This document shows positions 8,055-15,901 of a DNA stretch of 64,000 bases, piece by piece (position 1 is the stretch's first letter; every line of letters begins with the position of its first letter). The notes below the pieces were generated by a model. The model ran no database searches. It saw nothing but the letters and a program-made list of their open reading frames with translations, and had not been told where the DNA came from. The DNA is from RFSX01 sp965230215 (GTDB lineage Bacteria; Bacteroidota; Bacteroidia; Chitinophagales; Saprospiraceae). The position numbers and the translations under genes are program-made. The stretch lies in assembly GCA_965230215.1 (NCBI GenBank), contig CBDDKN010000004.1:1-64000 (forward strand). Direction: 5' to 3'.

Positions 8055-8112
8055 CGAACCCCTGACCTTTTGACTGCCAGTCAAACGCTCTAGCCAACTG
8101 AGCTAAGGCCCC
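8039..8112 (-). tRNA. tRNA-Ala (anticodon GGC)
   Basis: On the minus strand the gene folds as a normal cloverleaf: 7-bp acceptor (GGGGCCT with AGGCTCC), D-arm, a 5-bp anticodon stem TTTGA/TCAAA with loop CTGGCAG (anticodon GGC), and a T-arm with GGTTCGACTCC. The third acceptor pair is G3-U70, the hallmark alanine identity element. The discriminator is A and CCA is not encoded. Its 3' end is copied in the array at 7237-8054 and its first 12 bases are copied in the repeats at 8101-8270. Confidence 0.95.
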
Positions 8113-8270
8113 ATTTTACCTCTGTGGCCTTGCGAAGTGCTTGTCCCGTAAAGAAACGATTAGGTTTCTTTTACGGGAAGCTAAGGCCCCATTTTACCTC
8201 TGTGGCCTTGCGAAGTGCTTGTCCCGTAAAGAAACGATTAGGTTTCTTTTACGGGAAGCTAAGGCCCCAT
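8101..8270. repeat. 78-bp direct repeats carrying the tRNA-Ala 5' end
   Basis: Two complete 78-bp units start at 8101 and 8179; a third partial copy (14 bases) starts at 8257. Each unit begins with the 12 bases complementary to the tRNA 5' end (plus-strand AGCTAAGGCCCC). Each holds an imperfect inverted repeat (TCCCGTAAAGAAAC with GTTTCTTTTACGGGA, loop GATTAG-like) that would form a hairpin upstream of the tRNA transcript. Confidence 0.85.
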
Positions 8271-8329
8271 TGAGCTGTTGCATATAAGAATGCGATTGCG
8301 AATTTATAATAATTTGAGAAAATAGGGTA

Positions 8330-9088
8330 CTAGATACTAAAAACTCCTATCAGATTATCAAGGTCTGGTACCTCTGCGCCTTCAGCAGATTCTATCGTAA
8401 TGGCATAAGCATTTGTCTCAGATATATATGAGACAGGAATTATAATATCTTCCGTTCCAGCAAACAATTCCATAGGTAATGGATCCTGATCAGATTTTAG
8501 TGACCATAGCTGGAACCTTTGATCATCTGATATTTCAGGTAATTGCTTGATTTGAATGTAATTCGTTTGGGCGACATCATCAAGGTGGAAATAGAGTTGG
8601 GTCTGCGGATATTTTTCAGTAGCGTTGATTGGAATAATTCTGCTGTTGGCACTCAGTATCTCTTCGAGTCTTGTAATCCTGTTTTGCAGCTCGACTTTGG
8701 TAGAATCACATTCTGCAATCGCTTTTTCTGATGATTCCTGAAGGCTGTTGTATCGTGTGCCAAAGTATATGGAAGCTATCGCAGCTGCGAGCAAAAGTAT
8801 AATTGAAATAACTTTCAAACCAGACGTATTTCCGGTATTGGACTCGGTTTTAACTGCATCTGGCCCCAGTTTATTTAGAAGGTCTCTTTTGACGGCAGGA
8901 GATGGTTTTATGGCATTCAGTCTGGCATAAGATTCCAGACTGGCTTCAATTTTCGAAAGCTCATCTTTCAACTCTGGAAATTCAATAAGTGCCTTTTCCA
9001 CAAGAGTTATGTCTTCTTGTTTCAATGCACCTATAGCATATAATTCCAGCAAGCCGGATTCTAATATGTCTTTTTTATCTAAAGCCAT
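8330..9088 (-). CDS. Anti-sigma factor, RskA-like, membrane-anchored
   Basis: A 252-residue single-pass membrane protein. The N-terminal ~85 residues (LELYAIGALKQEDITLVEKALIE and following) form the anti-sigma domain typical of RskA-type regulators. A TM helix lies at about 92-110, followed by a coiled-coil-like stretch and a C-terminal RskA domain (QLYFHLDD..., FQLWSL..., ETNAYAITIE). It should hold the ECF sigma factor at the membrane until an envelope signal releases it. It overlaps the sigma gene by 10 bases, which points to translational coupling. The divergent DUF4331 genes are plausible targets. Confidence 0.85.
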   Translation of the reverse strand: MALDKKDILESGLLELYAIGALKQEDITLVEKALIEFPELKDELSKIEASLESYARLNAIKPSPAVKRDLLNKLGPDAVKTESNTGNTSGLKVISIILLLAAAIASIYFGTRYNSLQESSEKAIAECDSTKVELQNRITRLEEILSANSRIIPINATEKYPQTQLYFHLDDVAQTNYIQIKQLPEISDDQRFQLWSLKSDQDPLPMELFAGTEDIIIPVSYISETNAYAITIESAEGAEVPDLDNLIGVFSI

Positions 9089-9663
9089 AACATTGCCAGT
9101 AGACTTAATAAAAGTAAGCCCAGGAAATATTTTTTTTCATCTTTAAATTCCGTTCTCAGTATGTTAATTGCCATCCTGACACGGGTTTTTATCGTACCCA
9201 GAGGGATGTCTAATTCTTTGGACAGATCGCTCTGAGAATACCCTTCAAGGTATAGTTTATCCAAAACCAATTTGTATTTGGGATCCAGAATTGAAGTCAT
9301 CTTCTGAACATCCATTTTAAGACTGCTTTCCTGTGACTCCGCTATATCTAATACGGTAGAATCCAGTGAATCAGTTTTCTGAATGTTAGAAAAACTTTTA
9401 AGTCTGCTTTTATCAATAGCCGTGTTTCTGGCAATTTTTGCAATCCAGGTGAAAAGATTGCTTTTGTCTGGATCGTAAAGTGATATCTTATTCCAAACTT
9501 TTAACATTGTTTGTTGAAGTATTTCTTCTGCCAGTTCCTTGTTCTTAACGATCCTTATAATAATACCTAAGAGGGGAGAAGCATATTCATCATATAGCCC
9601 AGCCAGACCAGTCTGATCCTGATTCCTTATTAGCTCTATATAATGATTGTCCCTAGTGTTCAA
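9079..9663 (-). CDS. ECF sigma factor, SigK-like
   Basis: A 194-residue RNA polymerase sigma factor. Region 2 covers about residues 25-95 (ELAEEILQQTMLKVWNKI, FTWIAKIARNTAIDK) and region 4 about 125-178, with the helix-turn-helix YSQSDLSKELDIPLGTIKTRV. It pairs with the RskA-like anti-sigma gene that overlaps its 3' end. The last ~17 residues form a hydrophobic tail (YFLGLLLLSLLAMLWL) not needed for sigma function; it may be a membrane-associating segment or a by-product of the gene overlap. The divergent DUF4331/TPR operon starts 134 bases away, a usual arrangement for an ECF sigma and its target genes. Confidence 0.88.
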   Translation of the reverse strand: MNTRDNHYIELIRNQDQTGLAGLYDEYASPLLGIIIRIVKNKELAEEILQQTMLKVWNKISLYDPDKSNLFTWIAKIARNTAIDKSRLKSFSNIQKTDSLDSTVLDIAESQESSLKMDVQKMTSILDPKYKLVLDKLYLEGYSQSDLSKELDIPLGTIKTRVRMAINILRTEFKDEKKYFLGLLLLSLLAMLWL

Positions 9664-9796
9664 TAGTCTTAGCTATATGTCAAAGATAAAAAATCTGAAA
9701 ACTATAAATCCAAATCTCAAATCATCCTCGTAGTAAGGTTTGAAGGTCGATTACAGGAATGAATTGACCAATTGAAAAACTTAAAAAATATTACTA

Positions 9797-10450
9797 ATGA
9801 AAATTCTAAAGATTTCACTGGGGATCGGTTTCGTTGCTGCATTATCCCTATTTCTAACTTCGGCGGATCATATCGATGCTCCGGCAGTAACAAATATGCC
9901 GACCGACATCACGGATTATTATGCCTTCAGCAGTCCAGCTGATGATTCGAAAATGGTATTTGTCGCTAACCTGAGTGGTTTGTTGAGTCCTTCCATGACA
10001 GGTACAGTCAACTTTGATGAGAATGTGCTGGTTGAATTCAATATTGATAATACCGGTGACAATGTGGAGGATTTGGTTATTCAAGCTATTCCTAGAGACG
10101 GTAAGATGTACATCTTCGGACCTTATGCGCCATCTGCTCCCGGAAAGGCCAGCAATATCAATGCTGATGAAGAAAACCTTTCTGTAGATATCACAAGTTA
10201 CGGACAAAGTGCGGTCTCTGCTTCCAGAGCTGGCATTACGGCATTCGCGGGGCCGAGAGATGATCCTTTCTTTTTTGATCTGGGAGCTTATATGGATGTG
10301 CTGGCTGGAAATGCAAGTGGTTTTTCTGACCCGGGCAATGATACATTTGCAGGTACTAACGTCATGTCAATAGTTGTTGAAGTACCTAAAAGTTTGCTTG
10401 GTAATTCAGCCAGCTTGTCTACTTGGGTAGAAAGTAAAATTAAATCATAA
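9797..10450 (+). CDS. DUF4331 family secreted protein, N-terminal half
   Basis: A 217-residue exported protein with a signal peptide ending near residue 23, then SADHIDAPAV, the classic DUF4331 opening. It continues with TDITDYYAF and VFVANLSG, and a later segment MSIVVEVPKSLL, all known DUF4331 features. Full-length family members are about twice this size; the second half is encoded by the next gene, 17 bases downstream. Function is unknown. It faces the sigma/anti-sigma pair divergently, and related clusters link DUF4331 to SigK-type regulation. Confidence 0.82.
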   Translation: MKILKISLGIGFVAALSLFLTSADHIDAPAVTNMPTDITDYYAFSSPADDSKMVFVANLSGLLSPSMTGTVNFDENVLVEFNIDNTGDNVEDLVIQAIPRDGKMYIFGPYAPSAPGKASNINADEENLSVDITSYGQSAVSASRAGITAFAGPRDDPFFFDLGAYMDVLAGNASGFSDPGNDTFAGTNVMSIVVEVPKSLLGNSASLSTWVESKIKS

Positions 10451-10467
10451 TAAAAATTTGAATAGAA

Positions 10468-11010
10468 ATGAAAAAGTTTAAAAATATAACAGCCTTGATG
10501 GCTACAATGATATTGGTGTTTGGATTTATTGCTTGTTCGGATGATGAAGAGCAAATGCAGACACCCGATTTTTCCGGACAGTTTGAACTGAGGGATCAGA
10601 TGGCAAGACCTGCAATCAATACAGTATTTGTTTCTTCCAATGAAAAGGATGTTTTCAATACGACAGTCCCTTCTGAAATGGGTCCTGCATTTACACAAAA
10701 ATTCGTGGACAGGCTTCTGGCCTTAAACCCGGGATATACAACCAATGCTTTGGGTCTTGATGCAAAAACTTTCTGTGGAGTACTGGCAACGGATATTCTA
10801 TCGGTATCGACCTCCGGCGTGACCACATTTTTTGATGGTACAAATGTGCTGACAGGCAGAGCGCTTGCTGATGATGTGATTGATGTAGAACTATTGCTTT
10901 TGTTTGGAGGGCCCGATGGAACTATGAATCCCGGTTTGACTTCTGACAATGTGGATTCAAATGATAAAGCCTTTACAAGTAGTTTCCCGTATCTGGCCAG
11001 TCCATGGTAG
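10468..11010 (+). CDS. DUF4331 family lipoprotein, C-terminal half
   Basis: A 180-residue lipoprotein (signal ending FIACSDD). The mature part holds QMARPAINTVFVSSN and later GRALADDVIDVELLLLFGG, which match the second half of full-length DUF4331 proteins. With the gene at 9797 it appears to make one functional unit from two polypeptides, the first soluble and the second lipid-anchored. It is co-directional with the preceding gene (17-base gap) and with the TPR gene that follows (53-base gap). Confidence 0.8.
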   Translation: MKKFKNITALMATMILVFGFIACSDDEEQMQTPDFSGQFELRDQMARPAINTVFVSSNEKDVFNTTVPSEMGPAFTQKFVDRLLALNPGYTTNALGLDAKTFCGVLATDILSVSTSGVTTFFDGTNVLTGRALADDVIDVELLLLFGGPDGTMNPGLTSDNVDSNDKAFTSSFPYLASPW

Positions 11011-11063
11011 AATAGTTGAAACCAGGCTTCCATAGATTTTTTAATAATTAATAAAACACAATT

Positions 11064-12302
11064 ATGCACTATTATATATTTATTATAACAACGCTTTTGC
11101 TTTGTAGTATTCAAAGCAAAGCAGGGGAAGATGTGAAGAATCTTTATGCTCCTTCTTATAAATATGATTTGATAAAATCAGAATTGAATTTCTGGCAGAA
11201 GCGATCAGCAAAGCTACATCCGGTTTATGATCTGAAGGAGGCTAAGACTTATCTCGATTTATTCATGATTGACGGAAATATGGAGCATCTGATTGCAGCA
11301 GAAAATTTGTTGGATGCTGTCATCAATGCTTATGATCAAACATCTGCAAAAGTTTTTCGAATGCGGGCAGGAATTCGGATGAAGCAACACAGATTTTGTG
11401 ATGCTTTGGAAGACCTGCTCGTTGCCGAAATCATGTCTGATGACTTGATTCTTACAGAGGCGATGTTGTTTGATGTGTATTTTGAATTATCCGATGATGA
11501 GCAGGCCTTATTTTATCTTGATAAGTTAGCGAAGAGAGGTGGTTTTGAGTTTCTAATTAGAAAAGCGCGTTTTGAAGATTCAATTGGAAATCTTGATGGT
11601 GCCATAGAATCTCTCGAATCATGTTTTGCGCTTATAGCGCCTAATGACCTGACTAAAAGAGCCTGGCTGTATTCAAATTTGGGTGATTTTTATGGGCACA
11701 AGGAGAATATTGCAAGGTCAGCGGACTATTATCGTAAAGCTTTGCATATCAACAGTGAAGACTGGCACAGCATGAAGGGGCTGGCTTGGATAGCTTATTC
11801 GGGTGAAGGCGATTATGAAAAAGCCTTATCTATTTTGAATCGTGTAACTGATGATTTTGATATACCAGCGATTAATCTATTGGAGGCAGAAATTCTCGAT
11901 ATGAAAGGACTAAAAGATGAGGCATCAGAATTGAGAAACGGCTTTATGGCTTCTTTAGAGTCAGAGCATTATTACAGCAGTTACGCTTCTTATGTCTTTA
12001 AGAATGTTGATAGCGAGACAGATTTGAAATTGTTAGAATCAATTTCTCAATATGAACTTAGTCAAAATCCTTCTCCATCTGCATTTTTAAGAAGAGCTCA
12101 ATTGTTGAATGCATTGGGGAAAATTGATAAAGCCAGGTTATTGATTGATGATCAGGTTTTAGGTAAAACAGGGGAACCACTTGCCCTATATCAAAGTCTT
12201 AAGATTATAGATGATTCACATCCTGATTATAGTGAAATCAATTCAGAAGTTCGTGATGCGGCCTATGAATTGGGGCCACAACTCATGCTTTCTCTGAATT
12301 AA
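11064..12302 (+). CDS. Exported TPR-repeat protein
   Basis: A 412-residue protein with a signal peptide (about 1-20, ending SKA) and then helical TPR-like repeats through about residue 340. Examples are AWLYSNLGDFYGHKENIARSADYYRKALHI and the following SMKGLAWIAYSGEGDYEKALSIL. It probably acts as a periplasmic scaffold. It is the last gene of the DUF4331 operon and is followed by a clear terminator, so it belongs to the putative sigma/anti-sigma-controlled unit. Partner proteins cannot be read from sequence. Confidence 0.78.
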   Translation: MHYYIFIITTLLLCSIQSKAGEDVKNLYAPSYKYDLIKSELNFWQKRSAKLHPVYDLKEAKTYLDLFMIDGNMEHLIAAENLLDAVINAYDQTSAKVFRMRAGIRMKQHRFCDALEDLLVAEIMSDDLILTEAMLFDVYFELSDDEQALFYLDKLAKRGGFEFLIRKARFEDSIGNLDGAIESLESCFALIAPNDLTKRAWLYSNLGDFYGHKENIARSADYYRKALHINSEDWHSMKGLAWIAYSGEGDYEKALSILNRVTDDFDIPAINLLEAEILDMKGLKDEASELRNGFMASLESEHYYSSYASYVFKNVDSETDLKLLESISQYELSQNPSPSAFLRRAQLLNALGKIDKARLLIDDQVLGKTGEPLALYQSLKIIDDSHPDYSEINSEVRDAAYELGPQLMLSLN

Positions 12303-12346
12303 TTTTATCATGATGGAACTTAAATGTTAGATAGTGCGTTATTATG

Positions 12347-12384
12347 AATGTTGGACAGGTTATCTATGTCCAGCATTCTTTTAT
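12347..12384 (+). terminator. Intrinsic terminator after the TPR gene
   Basis: A hairpin AATGTTGGACA / TGTCCAGCATT (one G-U pair, 9-base loop) followed by a T-rich tract, 45 bases after the stop. Confidence 0.7.
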
Positions 12385-12908
12385 TTAAATCTTATGAGCC
12401 TGGTATTTATCTGAGCAATCAGATGCCCTTAAGACGGATACTCCTTCCCAATGGAGTTAAATTTTACAGGTTCAAATCAAAGGAATTTTTATCCTTCTGT
12501 GCAGCAGGAAAAGTAGGGAAAATTAAAAATGGATTATGCGTTCACGCAAGAAGAAATATCATTTGTCCACAAAACAAATAAGTCGACTATCAAGGTCGGT
12601 CAAGCGCTTATTGCCCCTATCCAGAAGATCTTCATTCAGGGATCGCCGGGAAGCTGCAAGTCTCAAAATCAATTATGCCAACCAAATTTCTGAACCTCAT
12701 AAAAACACAATAGACATATGAATAATATTGCGATTAAAATTATTTCTTGCGGACCTAAGTGGACGCATATCAGATACGTAGCTTCAAACGCAAAATCCAG
12801 AATTGCAACTGAGAAACTTGTCAGTGACTTCAAAACAAAAATGGTTGATGTTGTCAATGACGCCGCACTAGAGCCTTACATGTAGGCTCACCCCTTTCAA
12901 GTTTGGAA
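12385..12908. other. Stretch without a recognisable gene
   Basis: Several short overlapping plus-strand frames occur here, including 12529-12693 (54 residues) and 12718-12885 (55 residues, MNNIAIKIISCGPKW...). None resembles a known family and none has clear coding bias across its length. The second has an A-rich start context and ordinary amino-acid composition, so it may be a real small gene or a decayed fragment. I do not call it. Confidence 0.4.
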
Positions 12909-12909
12909 A

Positions 12910-12923
12910 ATGATCTTGATCAT
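12910..12923. promoter_or_regulatory. Crp/Fnr-type operator, distal of a pair
   Basis: ATGATCTTGATCAT, extended to a perfect 7-bp-arm palindrome AATGATC-TT-GATCATT (12909-12924). It keeps the TGAT-N4-ATCA core and lies ~80 bases upstream of the gene at 12997. Confidence 0.6.
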
Positions 12924-12931
12924 TATTTAAG

Positions 12932-12945
12932 ATGATTCGGGTCAT
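12932..12945. promoter_or_regulatory. Crp/Fnr-type operator, proximal of a pair
   Basis: ATGATTCGGGTCAT is a degenerate version of the site at 12910. The two centres are 22 bp apart, about two helical turns, so two dimers could bind the same face of the DNA. It lies ~58 bases upstream of the start at 12997. Confidence 0.45.
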
Positions 12946-12996
12946 GTATTAGATAAACTATTAATGTCAACTTTACAAGAATATAGTTTATGAGAC

Positions 12997-13305
12997 ATGA
13001 CTAGGATCGAGCTAATCGGTATTAAATCTACGGTATACGAGGATATTAAGAGTTCAATAGTGAGTTACATTGAAATCAACAAGATCAATGCGACAGTTGT
13101 TGAAAACAATGATCTAGATCACATTATAGCTCGCAATTACAATTCTATTCCTTTGGTGTTACTAGAGGATGAAGCTTTGTATTTTAATAATGCTGATCAT
13201 GTTACAGCAATGCAGCTTGTATTGAAACGTCTTTCTAAGTATAAAGAGAAAGAAAAGGAACACGATTGCCGGAATTGCGGTAAATGCAGATGTCCCAAAG
13301 ATTAG
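12997..13305 (+). CDS. Thioredoxin-fold-like small protein with a Cys-rich C-terminal tail
   Basis: A 102-residue cytoplasmic protein. Residues 1-80 follow the pattern of redox-active-disulfide/glutaredoxin-like small domains: beta strand RIELIGI, helix, beta strand ATVVE, then IARNYNSIPLVLLEDEALYF with the cis-Pro-like IP. The CxxC normally found after the first strand is replaced by KSTVYED, so the classical active site is missing. The last 20 residues carry four Cys, CRNCGKCRC, suited to metal or Fe-S binding. The fold call is by pattern only. Two Crp/Fnr boxes lie upstream and a terminator follows, so it is a stand-alone regulated gene. Confidence 0.6.
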   Translation: MTRIELIGIKSTVYEDIKSSIVSYIEINKINATVVENNDLDHIIARNYNSIPLVLLEDEALYFNNADHVTAMQLVLKRLSKYKEKEKEHDCRNCGKCRCPKD

Positions 13306-13310
13306 ATAAA

Positions 13311-13345
13311 AAAGAAGCGGCTCCATATCGGAGCCGCTATTCTTT
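13311..13345. terminator. Bidirectional intrinsic terminator
   Basis: AGCGGCTCC / GGAGCCGCT hairpin (13316-13338, 5-base loop) with an A-run on the left and a T-rich stretch on the right. It serves the convergent genes ending at 13305 (plus) and 13344 (minus). Confidence 0.85.
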
Positions 13346-15587
13346 ATTTGATGATCAGTAGCTTTTCGATTTTTATTTCCTTCTCTGTTTGCAGTCTTAT
13401 ATAGTATAGTCCTGCATCAAATTCAGAAGTATTCAATTCAACTTTATTCAAGCCCTGATTCAGCTTGTGAGGAATTGTTTTCATAAGTTGGCCACCAGCC
13501 GAAAGCAATTGTATCTGTGCATCTGATTCTTTTGAACTGATGACTTCAAGATTGCTTAGGTAGGCGCTTGGATTAGGATAGAGTTTGATGTCGGATGTCA
13601 GGATTCTCTGCTCCTCAACCGGTTCTTCAGTTGTCTCCAGAGTAGAGATATACTCTTCATCGATGACTTTGGTGTTGTTGTTAAAACAACCTGTCAGTTC
13701 GACATCATCTATATAGACGTAATCTCCATTGCCACTGGCATCACATCTGAATCTAAATCTTGTGTTGGATGTGAATGTGCCTGTAATGACGACTGTTTCA
13801 AAGTACCTTTCAAGATTATTGAAGTCCACACCTCTTGCCCATACGGCGAGCGTTTGCCATGGACCATTATTCAAGGAGGCCTGTAACCAGAAGTCTTCAC
13901 CGTTTTCCATGCTTCTAGCGATGTAGGTAAAATCTACTGTAACCTCTTCAAATCCGTCTAAGTTTAGAGGGTCTGTTGTCATTACAGATGTGTTGGTATT
14001 ATCTCTTAATCTTACAGGTCTTGGATTGCTGAATGAATATGCAGAATCATTCGTGCTTCGTCTACAATCTGATCCACCATCATTCCATATACCCCAACCT
14101 GAGTCAAAGTCGCTGTAGTCAATGAATACATCAGAGCAACCACCATTGTTACAAGGCGGACAATCAGGACCTCCGCAATCAACACCAGTTTCCTGACCAT
14201 TTTGGATACCATCAGAGCATGTAGGAGGTGGTGGTCCTGAGCCAAGACAGAAATTGGTTGTTTCGGAGCTTCCAAATGCACCTCCTGATGCAAGAACATT
14301 GTTGTTGTCATCTGTAAGGTTGTATGAACCATTACCATATCCGCAGCAGATGCCATCTCCATAACTATCAAATATGGTGAAGTCATAACAACCGTCTGCA
14401 AGGCAGTATGTTTCTGTTACCGTTGACCCATTTGGCAGTGAACCATAAGGGCCCCCAGAAGCCACAGTATTGTTTGAGGCATCGGTAATGGTCCAGGTGG
14501 TTTCTTCAGGATAATTATCCAAATTGATCGTTAAAGTTACATCGGTGTCTGGACAAGTAGGGCATGGTGGGCAATCAGGGCCTCCGCAATCAACACCAGT
14601 TTCCTGGCCATTCTGAATACCATCTGTACAGGTCGGAGGTGTACCGCCTCCACATGCTGGCGAATTAAGCAGGCTTGCTCTGAATCCGCCAGTATCAAAG
14701 AGTGCACGCATTCTTGTTTTTTGACCTTCAGTATAAAGGTTCATACAAGAGTCATCCGTGTAATCCATGTAGTTGGCAACCATATCAGTGCTTCCACATG
14801 ATACGTGACTTAGAGGGCACCCATAGTTAGGATTATCTGAAGATGGCGTATCCGCAACAAAGTCATCAGTGCTGCAGGGTCCATCGCCCCAAATGTGTCT
14901 GAGGTTAAGCCAGTGACCTACTTCATGAGTGGTTGTACGTCCTAAATCGAATGGAGGAGTGGCGGTGCCCTGATTTCCAAAGTATTGGTAATCTGTTACT
15001 ACACCGTCAGTAGCTGCGGGTCCCCCCGGGAACTGAGCATAACCCAGAAGTCCACCGCCAAGATCACATACCCACATGTTAAGGTAGTCCTGATATGGCC
15101 AGGCATCCTTACCTCCAGTAGAGTTGAATTTGACATTGTCATTTGTTGAGAATGAACTAACGGAAGTGCTTGTTCTGGTGATTCCATTTGTAGCATTACC
15201 TTGGGGATCAACACTGGCCAGACAAAACTCGATTTCTGAATCTGCAGCTTGAGACCAGTCATTGTTAGCATCACTATTCAGTCTTCTGAAGTCTTCATTT
15301 AGAATAGCAATCTGAGAATTAATCTGGTTGACGCTGATATTTTCAGCACTTGTGTTGTAAACAACATGTACGACAACAGGAATGGTTATAACGCCATTTA
15401 CAACTTTTTCAGGGTTGTTGATAAACTGTTGTGTGGCTTTTTCAATCTGATCCATTCGCTCTTTAAGCTTCGGATAATCTTGAAGTTGCTGATGTAGATG
15501 ATCTGTAGACCCGCAATTACGCTGGGCATCTAAAGTGTAACTGCCTATTGTTAAAAGGCATAGTAGTAGAAGTCTATACATTTTCAT
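13344..15587 (-). CDS. Secreted M43-family (cytophagalysin-like) metalloprotease with T9SS sorting domain
   Basis: A 747-residue secreted protease. The signal peptide ends near residue 21 (LDAQ). The M43 catalytic domain (about 60-310) carries HEVGHWLNLRH, with His221, His225 and His231 as zinc ligands and Glu222 as the catalytic base. Two copies of a Cys-rich motif, DGIQNGQETGVDCGGPDC, separate the protease from beta-sandwich domains that hold Cys- and Gly-rich segments. The C-terminal ~75 residues (SDIKLYPNPS... to KLLIIK) are a T9SS type A sorting domain, so the enzyme crosses the outer membrane. Likely role: extracellular protein degradation. Confidence 0.92.
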   Translation of the reverse strand: MKMYRLLLLCLLTIGSYTLDAQRNCGSTDHLHQQLQDYPKLKERMDQIEKATQQFINNPEKVVNGVITIPVVVHVVYNTSAENISVNQINSQIAILNEDFRRLNSDANNDWSQAADSEIEFCLASVDPQGNATNGITRTSTSVSSFSTNDNVKFNSTGGKDAWPYQDYLNMWVCDLGGGLLGYAQFPGGPAATDGVVTDYQYFGNQGTATPPFDLGRTTTHEVGHWLNLRHIWGDGPCSTDDFVADTPSSDNPNYGCPLSHVSCGSTDMVANYMDYTDDSCMNLYTEGQKTRMRALFDTGGFRASLLNSPACGGGTPPTCTDGIQNGQETGVDCGGPDCPPCPTCPDTDVTLTINLDNYPEETTWTITDASNNTVASGGPYGSLPNGSTVTETYCLADGCYDFTIFDSYGDGICCGYGNGSYNLTDDNNNVLASGGAFGSSETTNFCLGSGPPPPTCSDGIQNGQETGVDCGGPDCPPCNNGGCSDVFIDYSDFDSGWGIWNDGGSDCRRSTNDSAYSFSNPRPVRLRDNTNTSVMTTDPLNLDGFEEVTVDFTYIARSMENGEDFWLQASLNNGPWQTLAVWARGVDFNNLERYFETVVITGTFTSNTRFRFRCDASGNGDYVYIDDVELTGCFNNNTKVIDEEYISTLETTEEPVEEQRILTSDIKLYPNPSAYLSNLEVISSKESDAQIQLLSAGGQLMKTIPHKLNQGLNKVELNTSEFDAGLYYIRLQTEKEIKIEKLLIIK

Positions 15588-15901
15588 AAAAAATGTTTTA
15601 GTAGATGAATAATGAACTAGTAAGGGTATGTCGGAATTGAGTTCTAAATATTAAGGGGAGTAATTCAAATGTATGAATTCAGATTTGGCTTGTATTGGTG
15701 GAAAACCCCGAATTTTATATTCTCTCTTTTCAAGGTTTATAATTAAGGTAATGAGAAGGGCTGTAATAGATGCATATAAAATATGGGACTGTCGAATAGT
15801 TTACAGATTTATGAAGCTGCTTTTCTCATAGTTCCATTAAGGAGAAGTGTTTTCTGTTATAGATAGTCAGCTAATTAATAATATATTTTTTGTAATTTGA
15901 A
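15588..15901. other. Intergenic region between divergent secreted-protein genes
   Basis: About 314 AT-rich bases separating two divergent genes, so it should hold promoters for both. A weak inverted repeat AATTCA...TGAATT lies near 15665-15682. No gene, no terminator and no strong operator is visible. Confidence 0.5.

Noticed and set aside
7902..8084. Open frame across the tRNA repeats
   Set aside because: It runs through repeat sequence and the tRNA gene itself, with repeated GTPLGSTLL text caused by the repeat, so it is an artefact.
12348..12885. Three short plus-strand frames as genes
   Set aside because: They overlap in different frames, the first begins inside a terminator hairpin, and none resembles a known family.
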